Assembly (NCBI GenBank): GCA_007050885.1
Contig: SMYQ01000078.1
Location: 4,364 to 13,692 of the forward strand
DNA: 9,329 bases
Direction of reading: 5' to 3'
From: Candidatus Bathyarchaeota archaeon
GTDB taxonomy: Archaea > Thermoproteota > Bathyarchaeia > 40CM-2-53-6 > RBG-13-38-9
A program made the position numbers and the translations under genes. Positions 1 through 6,492 of the stretch are shown piece after piece. Below the pieces are notes generated by a model. That model ran no database searches. It saw nothing but the letters and a program-made list of their open reading frames with translations, and was not told where the DNA came from. How positions within the stretch are numbered: position 1 is the stretch's first letter; every line of letters starts with the position of its first letter.

Positions 1-3
1 TCT

Positions 4-714
4 ATGACAAAACCTCTCTATTTGGATGATGCATATCTTAAGGAATGCGAAGCAACTGTATCTGCTGTAAATGATTCAAAATACATAATATTAGACGAAA
101 CTATATTTTATCCAAAAGGTGGAGGCCAATCCTATGATATTGGCACTATAACAAAAGAGAATGATATTTTTAATGTAGTGTATGTAGGAAAGTTCTCAGG
201 AGAGACTTCCCATGAAATCGATAGGCCGGGTTTAAAAGTTGGAGATAAAGTTCAATGTAAACTTGATTGGGAAAGACGATACAAGTTAATGCGAAGTCAC
301 ACAGCTGCCCATACCTTAATAACAATATTATGTAACAAAACGAAGGCCCTTGTAACAGGAAACGATCTGACACCTGAGAAGACACGATTTGATTTTAACA
401 TAGAAAGTTTTGATAGAGATATCTTTATGAGCTGTATAGATGAAGCGAACGATCTTTTCAAAAAAAACATACCTGTCAAAACCTTTGAATTACCACGAGA
501 AGAAGCTCTGAAAATTCCTGGAGTAGTCAAAATGGCTGAAGCACTTCCACCTCAGATATCAAAATTACGAATTGTAGAAATAGACGGACTAGACAAGCAG
601 GCTGATGGCGGAACACATGTAAAAAATCTGAATGAAGTAGGTCAAATAGAATTTATGAAAGCTGAAAACAAAGGGAAAAACAATAGACGAGTATATTACA
701 GAATCATCCCTTAA
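4..714 (+). CDS. alaX: AlaX-type alanyl-tRNA editing protein
   Basis: Stand-alone trans-editing hydrolase related to the AlaRS editing domain. The family removes serine (or glycine) mis-attached to tRNA(Ala) in the cytoplasm. The 236-residue product has the glycine-rich loop FYPKGGGQ (about residues 35-42) near the N-terminus, typical of medium-length AlaX-M. The first zinc motif HTAAH is at 99-103 and the second, DGGTH, at 201-205. In AlaRS the second motif begins with Cys (CxxxH); here that position is Asp201, a variant I recall as common in free AlaX proteins. The length fits AlaX-M (no AlaX-L C-terminal extension). The ATG three bases from the window edge is accepted because the first residues (MTKPLYLDDAYL) match the usual family start; its promoter lies outside the window. 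The gene converges on the hgcAB-like operon. Family assignment is firm; amino-acid specificity is inferred. Confidence 0.95.
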   Translation: MTKPLYLDDAYLKECEATVSAVNDSKYIILDETIFYPKGGGQSYDIGTITKENDIFNVVYVGKFSGETSHEIDRPGLKVGDKVQCKLDWERRYKLMRSHTAAHTLITILCNKTKALVTGNDLTPEKTRFDFNIESFDRDIFMSCIDEANDLFKKNIPVKTFELPREEALKIPGVVKMAEALPPQISKLRIVEIDGLDKQADGGTHVKNLNEVGQIEFMKAENKGKNNRRVYYRIIP

Positions 715-730
715 TATAACAATAAGAAAT

Positions 731-765
731 ATGATGATAGGGATCGTCATAGCTCAATTCTTTTT
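731..765 (+). terminator. Hairpin plus T-run after alaX
   Basis: Seventeen bases after the alaX stop, ATGATGAT (731-738) can pair with ATCGTCAT (743-750) across an AGGG loop, an 8-bp stem containing one G-T pair. Eight bases later comes TTCTTTTT (758-765). Archaeal termination mainly needs the T-run, so this is a plausible alaX terminator, but the stem also contains the first GGGATC of the repeat cluster and may have another role. Confidence 0.4.
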
Positions 766-770
766 AATAA

Positions 771-810
771 TTGGGATCAATCGGGATCACAAAGGATCAT
801 TAGGGATCAT
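771..810. repeat. Four tandem 10-bp GGGATC-type units
   Basis: Four consecutive 10-mers fill 771-810: TTGGGATCAA, TCGGGATCAC, AAAGGATCAT and TAGGGATCAT. The shared core GGATCA recurs at exactly 10-bp steps, so all copies face the same side of the DNA helix, as in protein-binding arrays. A further GGGATC lies upstream at 740-745, and two inverted copies (GATCCC) at 926-931 and 968-973. No coding frame explains the pattern. Function unknown; an operator or iteron-like binding array is the simplest reading. Confidence 0.75.
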
Positions 811-852
811 AGAATATTGGATAGGCACATTCTATCGCTACAATCAGATTTG

Positions 853-860
853 TATATAAA
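853..860. promoter_or_regulatory. TATA-like box in convergent intergenic region
   Basis: TATATAAA matches the archaeal TATA consensus and stands between two genes that both end here, so it serves no visible coding gene. It could drive a small RNA in either direction or be chance in AT-rich DNA. No B-recognition element is obvious. Confidence 0.25.
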
Positions 861-904
861 TTCATTTACAACATAGGGAACCCATTGAATTGTTGATAAT
901 AAAT

Positions 905-922
905 AAGCTTAGATCTAATCTT
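905..922. repeat. 18-bp imperfect palindrome, operator-like
   Basis: The stretch 905-922 reads as a palindrome around a perfect 10-bp core TTAGATCTAA (909-918), flanked by AAG and CTT, with a single mismatched position (C908 against T919). Its centre carries another GATC. Such symmetry suits a dimeric DNA-binding protein, but no nearby gene has its promoter here. Confidence 0.4.
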
Positions 923-998
923 AATGATCCCTTTTAACCATCATATATTATCTCATGTTATCCATATGATCCCTACTTGAATATCTAAAACATAGTGC

Positions 999-1019
999 AA
1001 GTTAGTCCCATTCTAACTT
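999..1019 (-). terminator. Hairpin after the hgcAB-like gene
   Basis: AAGTTAG (999-1005) and CTAACTT (1013-1019) form a perfect 7-bp stem with a 7-base loop, 12 bases past the stop of the minus-strand hgcAB-like gene. On that strand only TTTT follows, about 14 bases on. It may be a 3' transcript end or an RNA-stabilising hairpin; without a long T-run it is a weak terminator. Confidence 0.4.
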
Positions 1020-1031
1020 CAATCCTCAACA

Positions 1032-2108
1032 TTAGACTTTTAATAGTATGGCTCCTGTGGGACATTGAAAAACACATGCTTCACAGCTTACACATTTTTC
1101 TGGATACTTAATCAACATTGTTTTGTGTCCGTCCCTGATTTCAAATACACCTTTCGGACAGATGTCATAACACATGCCACATTTAGTGCATTTAGATTGG
1201 TCAAGAACTATCTTGCTATTTACTATCTTTGATCTGCCGCCGAACTTTATGTTTCCAAGGTTCTGAATTCCTATCTTGTCTAATATTGGGTCAAATTGGC
1301 TTCTTTGTAATGGACTTGCTCCATCAAAATCGATTCCAATTATTAAGATTAGAACCATGGCTATGAAGAGAAAATTCTGGATATACTTAGTTTGGTCAAT
1401 ACCTTGAAGGGTGAAGAAAATAACTCCTATTGCTATTGAAATTTCCAAAAACAATATTTTATGCCATCCTGATTTTCCAGGAATGAATGGTTGCAGACCA
1501 TACATTAGGAATATCAAACCCCAGCCTAACACAATAACCTCAGCGAACCAGTCTTTTAGAAAGAATCCTATGATTATTAAAACAAAGATTAGAAAAGTTG
1601 TTGATATACCAATGCCGACGTCAATTCGATCAATAAATGGCCATCTTACTCCGCGCATTTTGTCTGTTTTCTTGAATCCATCTCTCACATATTCTGGTAT
1701 ATCCTGTGCATATACAGGACCGAACTTGCAATCCCATCCTGTTTCTTTCTTTACAAGTTTAACATCAATTCCAGCAGCAGAAAGCTGAGGTAATATTAGG
1801 ATTCGATGTTCAACTTTCTCATCGATATTAGAGGTCTTGACTACTGGGATTATAGAATGAGCTGTAAAATTGGATCCTCTTGCAGCGCACCAAACATTGA
1901 TACCATTCGTTGGCACTACAAGTAGATAACAATCCTGATTCTTGAGATATTGAGTTAATCTCTTTACTGTGAGATCAAAATTAGCTGTGACGAAGACTGG
2001 ACTATTTTCATTTGGATTTCCAAAAATTCTTAGTCCTGGTTCTACAGAAAGTGGTGTTAGACGAAAAAAAGTTCCAAAAAATGTTCTCAAAATCTTTTTG
2101 AACTGCAA
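1032..2108 (-). CDS. HgcAB-like fusion: membrane corrinoid protein with ferredoxin domain
   Basis: A 358-residue fusion of the two proteins that in mercury methylators are separate HgcA and HgcB. Residues about 25-160 match the HgcA corrinoid domain in order: the SPVFVTANFDLT segment, NGINVWCAA with Cys74 at the cobalt-ligand position, VEHRILILPQLSAAG, then FGPVYAQDIP. Four membrane helices follow (about 166-186, 188-209, 217-238, 243-264), ending in DFDGASPL, which resembles the NFTG-type end of the HgcA membrane domain. A ferredoxin domain then carries Cys307/310/313/317 and Cys339/342/345/349 for two [4Fe-4S] clusters. Canonical HgcA has NVWCA(A/S)GK; here GK is RG and the following cap helix differs. 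The C-terminal cysteine pair I recall in HgcB is absent. The start is TTG, supported by GGAG eight bases upstream. A methyl-carrying corrinoid protein reduced by its own ferredoxin is likely. Mercury methylation is doubtful, since fused homologues such as those in Pyrococcus are not considered methylators. Confidence 0.92.
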   Translation of the reverse strand: MQFKKILRTFFGTFFRLTPLSVEPGLRIFGNPNENSPVFVTANFDLTVKRLTQYLKNQDCYLLVVPTNGINVWCAARGSNFTAHSIIPVVKTSNIDEKVEHRILILPQLSAAGIDVKLVKKETGWDCKFGPVYAQDIPEYVRDGFKKTDKMRGVRWPFIDRIDVGIGISTTFLIFVLIIIGFFLKDWFAEVIVLGWGLIFLMYGLQPFIPGKSGWHKILFLEISIAIGVIFFTLQGIDQTKYIQNFLFIAMVLILIIGIDFDGASPLQRSQFDPILDKIGIQNLGNIKFGGRSKIVNSKIVLDQSKCTKCGMCYDICPKGVFEIRDGHKTMLIKYPEKCVSCEACVFQCPTGAILLKV

Positions 2109-2113
2109 TATGA

Positions 2114-2773
2114 CTACTCCTTTTGGCCAACAAATAATGTGAATGAATCGATGAAACTTCTCTTTTCATGAATGATTTTAAATCCCGCATTAGTTATTGG
2201 ACCTTTGATGTCTCCTAATGCTTTGGTTGAAGTCTGTGTGAGAAGATAGGTTATTAGTGCTAATGGAATTCGTATTGATGAGTGTACTATACGTTTCCAT
2301 AATGATCGAGGTTTTACTTCATCCGCAATTATGATTAATCCATTGGGCCTTAGTACACGATAGGCTTGATTTAACACATATTTTTGTTCATAATCATATA
2401 ACTCACTAAAAACTAATGTACTGACAATTCTATCGAATGTATTTTCATTGAATGCTTTTTCCATTTCAATGGCACCCATTTCTTTAAGTTGAATTTTTTC
2501 AATCAAATTGTGTTCCCGGACTTTTCGTTCGGCTATTGCTAACATTTGACGTGATATATCGAATGCAACTACTGATGCTCCTTTCTTAGCACAGGATATT
2601 GCTAAGGTTCCAGTGCCACAACCAATTTCTAGGACTTGATTACTTTTATGAACATATTCTTCAACGATCTCTTGCTGCATCCTCCTATCTTGTCCGAAAG
2701 ATATCAAATTGATTCCCATATCGTACCTTTGGGGTGCCGATTCTAGGATTTTCATAAAGATGTAGCTTGCCAT
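2114..2773 (-). CDS. cpaM: Corrinoid protein-associated SAM methyltransferase CpaM
   Basis: A 219-residue class I SAM-dependent methyltransferase. Motif I, VLEIGCGTG, lies at about 47-55, followed by the acidic post-I loop VVAFDIS at about 68-74. The N-terminus (YIFMKILESAPQRYDMGI) resembles the CpaM family as I remember it, which is found beside corrinoid proteins of the HgcA type. A C-terminal region (about 170-219) has a hydrophobic stretch that may lie against the membrane. It is the first gene of a two-gene unit; the HgcAB-like fusion starts only five bases after its TAG stop. ATG is preceded by GGAG at seven bases. Which molecule it methylates, or whether it loads or unloads the corrinoid, is not known to me. 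The general methyltransferase call is secure; the CpaM name rests on the N-terminal signature and the neighbour. Confidence 0.88.
   Translation of the reverse strand: MASYIFMKILESAPQRYDMGINLISFGQDRRMQQEIVEEYVHKSNQVLEIGCGTGTLAISCAKKGASVVAFDISRQMLAIAERKVREHNLIEKIQLKEMGAIEMEKAFNENTFDRIVSTLVFSELYDYEQKYVLNQAYRVLRPNGLIIIADEVKPRSLWKRIVHSSIRIPLALITYLLTQTSTKALGDIKGPITNAGFKIIHEKRSFIDSFTLFVGQKE
2117..2120 (-). promoter_or_regulatory. Ribosome binding site deciding a TTG start
   Basis: GGAG overlaps the last codons of cpaM (GAG TAG) and ends eight bases before the TTG of the hgcAB-like gene. No in-frame ATG or GTG exists nearby, and the HgcA-like domain begins soon after, so this site supports the TTG start. 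Because the site is inside the cpaM reading frame, translation of the two genes is probably coupled. Confidence 0.6.
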
Positions 2774-2832
2774 CTACTAGCTCCATTTAGAATTAAATAC
2801 TGAACATTAATGAAAGAATTGGTATAACAAAA
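2774..2832 (-). promoter_or_regulatory. Leader and putative promoter of the cpaM operon
   Basis: GGAG (2781-2784 on this strand) stands seven bases before the cpaM ATG. Further up, TTGTTATA (2830-2823) is a TATA-like element that would place the transcript start near 2800, leaving a leader of about 27 bases that includes the GGAG. A second AT-rich candidate near 2795 would lie too close for a leader with a ribosome binding site. The rest of the 208-base gap to 2981 shows nothing else I can support. Confidence 0.35.
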
Positions 2833-2981
2833 GTAATAGCTTCCAGAAAATCATATTTGTTAAGCGTGCGTGTGACGGTCTCAAAGATTCATATGGTAAA
2901 TATTAGAGATTGTCTATTAGAGCTTGGAATTTTAAAGCTGCTTATTGAATTATTATTTCCATTTCTTTTTTTTATGATCAA

Positions 2982-4043
2982 CTATTTTTTCGCTATTTTC
3001 CATAAAGCCATACCAATTAGAACTGTTAAGAAGATCAATGAGGGAGAAAGAAGAATTGCTTGTATTGATACGCTTGAGATTGCAGTTTCTCCTGAGTAAC
3101 TCAACCAGTACATGTACATAAGTAATATTCCAAGGAAGCTTCCAATAGCAATTTCTGAGAGAACAATTTTTTTTGCTGCCCATCCGAATATCTCAAGGAG
3201 AATAATTGTTGCGATTATGAAGAATAGAATTCTTGTCACCAGCTCCAGTGTTTGATTGAAATAGAGATATGGCAAGGACATGTCAATGAACAATGTTAAA
3301 CCTGCGAATGCAATTATGCTAGCGAATGTATAGTTAAGATCAAATGTTATTTTACTCGAACCTTCATCTGGAATTTGACCTCTCAACACCCAGACAATGA
3401 AGAGAATTAAAAGAGCATATGCAGAAAAGATTCCCACGAATAACTTTAGTGAGATGTCGAACGATATTCCATAAAGGAAAAAGATTGTTGGAATTATTAG
3501 AGCTAGTAATGTTGAAACAATTTTGAATAGAACTGCTAGAGACAAATTGAGTTCATATTTAGTTGTAACATAGTATGCAATTAAAGCGACCCAGCCAAAT
3601 TGGATTACTATAAGTGATAGTCTTTCAAGCATTACTAGAAGTGTGGATATTGAGGGTACGATATCTATTGGTAGCAAGCCGGAGATTGCTAGAGTGAAAG
3701 CTTCACCTACACCGAATCCTAAGGCGAATGTTAGATATCCATATAGATTCAAGTTTTTTAGTCGTTCATGTCTTTGAAGAAAGAGGTAGACGGCTATTAC
3801 TTCTATTAACTCGACTATTGTTATCGTTAGAAAGTAAGGCATTGTATCAGGATTCGCCAAGAATGGGAAACTATCCCAGAGAACTGTTAGCAAGACCAGC
3901 TTTGTGGCAAGAGCACATGCCCAGCTTAGCCAACCAATAAGGAAAATACCAATGTTTGGTCTGAATTTTACTATGGCTACTATGAGTGCTATTAGACCTC
4001 CCGCAAACAATGCCAGACTATTCAGAAAATACATAGGACACAC
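2982..4043 (-). CDS. Polytopic membrane protein resembling YhfC/PrsW intramembrane proteases
   Basis: A 353-residue protein with roughly ten or eleven hydrophobic helices and no signal peptide beyond the first helix. Three patches recall the YhfC/PrsW-type branch of glutamate-dependent membrane proteases: a helix with paired glutamates (Glu78 and Glu81, VELIEVIAVYLFL), a glycine-rich helix GFGVGEA (109-115) with Glu114, and an ER-containing helix (Glu140-Arg141). YhfC proteins usually have His in the second and third motifs; here Val or Phe and Gln148 occupy comparable places, so the active site may be altered or lost. The open frame starts at GTG (4043); the ATG at 4034 is an alternative. 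A TTTAATAT box (4075-4068) about 25-34 bases upstream suggests its own, possibly leaderless, transcript, though it follows the zinc-ribbon gene by 69 bases on the same strand. Protease family membership is tentative. Confidence 0.8.
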   Translation of the reverse strand: MCPMYFLNSLALFAGGLIALIVAIVKFRPNIGIFLIGWLSWACALATKLVLLTVLWDSFPFLANPDTMPYFLTITIVELIEVIAVYLFLQRHERLKNLNLYGYLTFALGFGVGEAFTLAISGLLPIDIVPSISTLLVMLERLSLIVIQFGWVALIAYYVTTKYELNLSLAVLFKIVSTLLALIIPTIFFLYGISFDISLKLFVGIFSAYALLILFIVWVLRGQIPDEGSSKITFDLNYTFASIIAFAGLTLFIDMSLPYLYFNQTLELVTRILFFIIATIILLEIFGWAAKKIVLSEIAIGSFLGILLMYMYWLSYSGETAISSVSIQAILLSPSLIFLTVLIGMALWKIAKK

Positions 4044-4112
4044 TTGATCAAATGAATTCTTAGACTGATATTAAAGGCAAATATGAAGTCTTCCCTTTAC
4101 ATTGTTGAATGT

Positions 4113-4745
4113 TTATTGTTTCTCTCCACAATTTTGACAGAAATCTGACTGAAGTGATATAGAGGTTCCACATTTAGAACAAAAATGAGTTTGAGTGGGC
4201 TTAATCTTTTCTTGGTTAGCAGCGACGAAAACTAGGTTAGATAAAGCAAGTGTATTGATCTTTAGAATGTTTTTCAGTGTACTCCCAACTTCTGATGGTG
4301 TACCATTTGATTCTACAGATATAATTCTTTGATCTAGAATAATATCTGCTTTCACTGTCACTTTTTCTTGTATCTGATAGATTTGTTGAAGGAATTGTGA
4401 ACTCATATTAAGAATCGCATCAACTGCAGTTTTCTTGAGAATAGTCAAAGTTAACTCTGGATAGAAAGGGGGAGTGGGATATCCTGGTGGAGGATCAGGT
4501 ATCACAACAATCTGGGTCTTGAATCCTTTCTTTTCAAGTCTGCCAGCTAACTCTGTTAGTGAAGGATTTTCTTGAGTTCCAGGATTCTTCCAGATTATTA
4601 CATCAAATCCAGAATCAATGTATGGTCTTATAAAGTCCAATGGAGAGGACGGAGAATTCATTGTTGAGGCCAAATCTTTCGCCCTGATTTCTTGATCATA
4701 GGAACTGTTTAAAGCTTCGGAATCTCGTGAATTAACACTAATCAT
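4113..4745 (-). CDS. Unknown protein with C-terminal zinc ribbon
   Basis: A 210-residue soluble protein I do not recognise. The last 25 residues form a small zinc ribbon, with CSKC at 189-192 and CQNC at 203-206 (CxxC-x10-CxxC), the kind often appended to archaeal membrane-associated or regulatory proteins. The preceding part (about 35-180) looks like a mixed alpha/beta domain. It contains a proline-rich turn (PDPPPGYPTPPF, 84-95) and alternating hydrophobic strands (VTVKADIILDQRIISVE), and no catalytic motif is evident. The N-terminal 30 residues are polar and probably disordered. There is no signal peptide or membrane segment, so it should be cytoplasmic, unlike the two exported proteins encoded immediately upstream. 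It starts ten bases after the hydrolase-like gene, which points to co-transcription; no good ribosome binding site is visible. An adaptor for the neighbouring envelope proteins is only a guess from context. Confidence 0.85.
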   Translation of the reverse strand: MISVNSRDSEALNSSYDQEIRAKDLASTMNSPSSPLDFIRPYIDSGFDVIIWKNPGTQENPSLTELAGRLEKKGFKTQIVVIPDPPPGYPTPPFYPELTLTILKKTAVDAILNMSSQFLQQIYQIQEKVTVKADIILDQRIISVESNGTPSEVGSTLKNILKINTLALSNLVFVAANQEKIKPTQTHFCSKCGTSISLQSDFCQNCGEKQ

Positions 4746-4755
4746 TTTAGAACAT

Positions 4756-6492
4756 TCAGCCTCTTCTAAAAGTCATAATATAGATCAGGAATGTAATAAC
4801 CGATAAGAGTGCAGACACAAATGCAAATATCCATATTGGTGAATCGGTTGTGCTAAAAGTACATCTTGCTTCGATCAGTTTTGGTTCATTCATATAGACT
4901 TCATGATTCAAATTCTTACTTTCAAGGTTATCACTCCAACCATCAAATGTTAAAATTCCCAAACCTCCATGAACAGGTTCACCTAGATTTACATCGAGAA
5001 CAATTTTAGCAGTACTATTTTCATCGTACCATCCCCCACCACTTATAACCCCATATTCTGAGATTAGCGATAGCTGATATTGGGTTTGATATCTCACCGT
5101 CATTTCTCTGTCTTTTTCAAAATAAATTTTCTTTGAATTATTGTTTATCTCATTATCTATGGATATTAAATTCAATCTCTCTCCATTTGAGATCAAAACA
5201 ATCTCAGGGACATCTATAGAATGATTACCTGATTCTAAGTAAACCTGAATTATTCCTGTTTCGTTTGTTTGGAATGTCGTTTCATCAATTTTAATATCGA
5301 GTCCTTGTATCTCCGTCATTATGATCAATAGTGGGTTATGTTCAACTTCTATGCTCATAGTTTTTGAAATTCCAAGAAATTGGAAATCCTCTTTGTAACC
5401 AATTAGAGCTACTATGAGATTTCTAATGGACTGATTTGTTACGGAAATTGCATCTATTGAATATTGGTTTTTAACCAACAAATTAGTTCGTATCATTTTT
5501 TGAAATCTATTACTATCTAGATCGAATATAGCGACCCAAGTAGGATTTTCTTCAATAGGCGGAGTGGTTAAATTAATTTGGAATATTCTATAGGAACGGA
5601 TTTTGTTAGGATATAGAACCTGAATGACCTGTTGATTGTTTGAAGATCCATTAGTGGAGACTGATATTTTTTGAATAATATTTTCAGTGTTGAGGTTTGA
5701 AGCTCTCACTCTTTCAAAGAAATTAATTATTATTTCTACTGGTTTTGAATCATATGAGCCATCTGCTTCAAGTGTAAAGACCTCATGTTCGACGCCATGC
5801 ATGAGTCTCCAGTCTTTTTGGAAGTAATAATCATTCATCCAACCCTCTTCAGGAAGGTTTTTGAAAAATTTCTCTCCTTGACCCCAAAACCAAGCATCTT
5901 CACCATACATGAGGATAACACTTCGTCGAACTCTTTCAGAATTTTGTGCGCTAGTATAGAGGTCTATACCTCTAGCAGTTTTATGACGTTCGACCATTTC
6001 CTGCCAGTCTAGCATTGAACTAATTATTACTCCTGCATCTGGACCCGATTCATAGTCTCCTGGAAATGTGAGCTCATAGGCTAATGCCATTCCACCAGTT
6101 GAGTATCCTACAACAAATACGTATTCGTAACCAAATTTCCTAACCGACTTACAAATTTTTGAAACGAGCCCACTATCAACCGTATATTGTATTTCCCCTT
6201 TGCTGAGGGCGAATATTCCATAGTGATCTGCTAGGTCTTCTATGAATCTCATTGTGTTGAGAGATTCTAGACTGTAGGGATTTACAGTCACATAGGTTGG
6301 AGTCGTCTTTCCTCCTCCCAGCCATATAATGCAAGCATCAGTTTCTGGATTAGACCAGTGGTACCAGTTGTAACCAGCTATTTGTTCAATTGAGGCGGTT
6401 CTATGTGGAATTTCGTTGGCATATGTGAATGCAGGTGCTAAGGTGGCGGACAATATAATTATGAGAATGATTTCTAGCTTGATTCTAGTCAT
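4756..6492 (-). CDS. Exported alpha/beta-hydrolase-like protein with beta-repeat C-terminus and membrane anchor
   Basis: A 578-residue surface protein. Residues 1-25 are a signal peptide (hydrophobic LEIILIIILSATLAPAF, then YANE). The first 265 residues look like an alpha/beta-hydrolase. They hold WLGGGKTTP (57-65) as a possible oxyanion-loop region, the nucleophile elbow GYSTG with Ser131, YGEDAW with Asp199 as the likely acid, and HGVEHEVF with His236 as the likely catalytic His. About 280-395 is beta-rich and unrecognised. Residues about 398-545 repeat the module of the upstream protein: a short PEGA-like strand pair (LDIKIDETTF...), then an InlB-B-repeat-like unit with SGGGWYD at 484-490 and FDGWSD at 516-521. 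A membrane helix (552-573) and RRG tail end it, so the catalytic domain faces outside. Its ATG overlaps the upstream stop (ATGA). An esterase or peptidase acting on surface material is inferred; the substrate is unknown. Confidence 0.85.
   Translation of the reverse strand: MTRIKLEIILIIILSATLAPAFTYANEIPHRTASIEQIAGYNWYHWSNPETDACIIWLGGGKTTPTYVTVNPYSLESLNTMRFIEDLADHYGIFALSKGEIQYTVDSGLVSKICKSVRKFGYEYVFVVGYSTGGMALAYELTFPGDYESGPDAGVIISSMLDWQEMVERHKTARGIDLYTSAQNSERVRRSVILMYGEDAWFWGQGEKFFKNLPEEGWMNDYYFQKDWRLMHGVEHEVFTLEADGSYDSKPVEIIINFFERVRASNLNTENIIQKISVSTNGSSNNQQVIQVLYPNKIRSYRIFQINLTTPPIEENPTWVAIFDLDSNRFQKMIRTNLLVKNQYSIDAISVTNQSIRNLIVALIGYKEDFQFLGISKTMSIEVEHNPLLIIMTEIQGLDIKIDETTFQTNETGIIQVYLESGNHSIDVPEIVLISNGERLNLISIDNEINNNSKKIYFEKDREMTVRYQTQYQLSLISEYGVISGGGWYDENSTAKIVLDVNLGEPVHGGLGILTFDGWSDNLESKNLNHEVYMNEPKLIEARCTFSTTDSPIWIFAFVSALLSVITFLIYIMTFRRG

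Larger units (their letters stand above)
801..975. repeat. 11-bp inverted repeat spanning the alaX/hgcAB-like gap
   Basis: TAGGGATCATA at 801-811 is the exact reverse complement of TATGATCCCTA at 965-975. Between the arms another inverted copy (TTAATGATCCC, 921-931) is close to the complement of 791-803. Transcribed from either side, the 175-base stretch could fold into a long hairpin. It has no transposase or target-site duplication that I can see, so I record it as an inverted repeat and not as an element. Confidence 0.6.

Noticed and set aside
771..975. CRISPR array
   Set aside because: Units are only 10 bp and contiguous without spacers, and no cas gene is present.
801..975. Insertion sequence or MITE
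   Set aside because: There is no transposase and no target-site duplication, and further copies cannot be tested within this window; the arms also belong to a wider GGGATC pattern.
1411..1788. 125-codon open frame on the plus strand
   Set aside because: It lies wholly inside the well-supported hgcAB-like gene and has no family resemblance.
1032..2108. Calling this gene a mercury methylase (HgcA/HgcB)
   Set aside because: The cap-helix motif departs from NVWCA(A/S)GK, the gene is a fusion, and the C-terminal cysteine pair is missing; related fused proteins are not considered mercury methylators.
2860..2890. GC-richer patch (GCGTGCGTGTGACGG) as an RNA gene
   Set aside because: Too short, with no stable fold or tRNA-like pattern visible.
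2857..3099. 80-codon plus-strand frame in the cpaM upstream gap
   Set aside because: Its second half is antisense to the membrane protein gene; there is no ribosome binding site and the product looks like random hydrophobic sequence.
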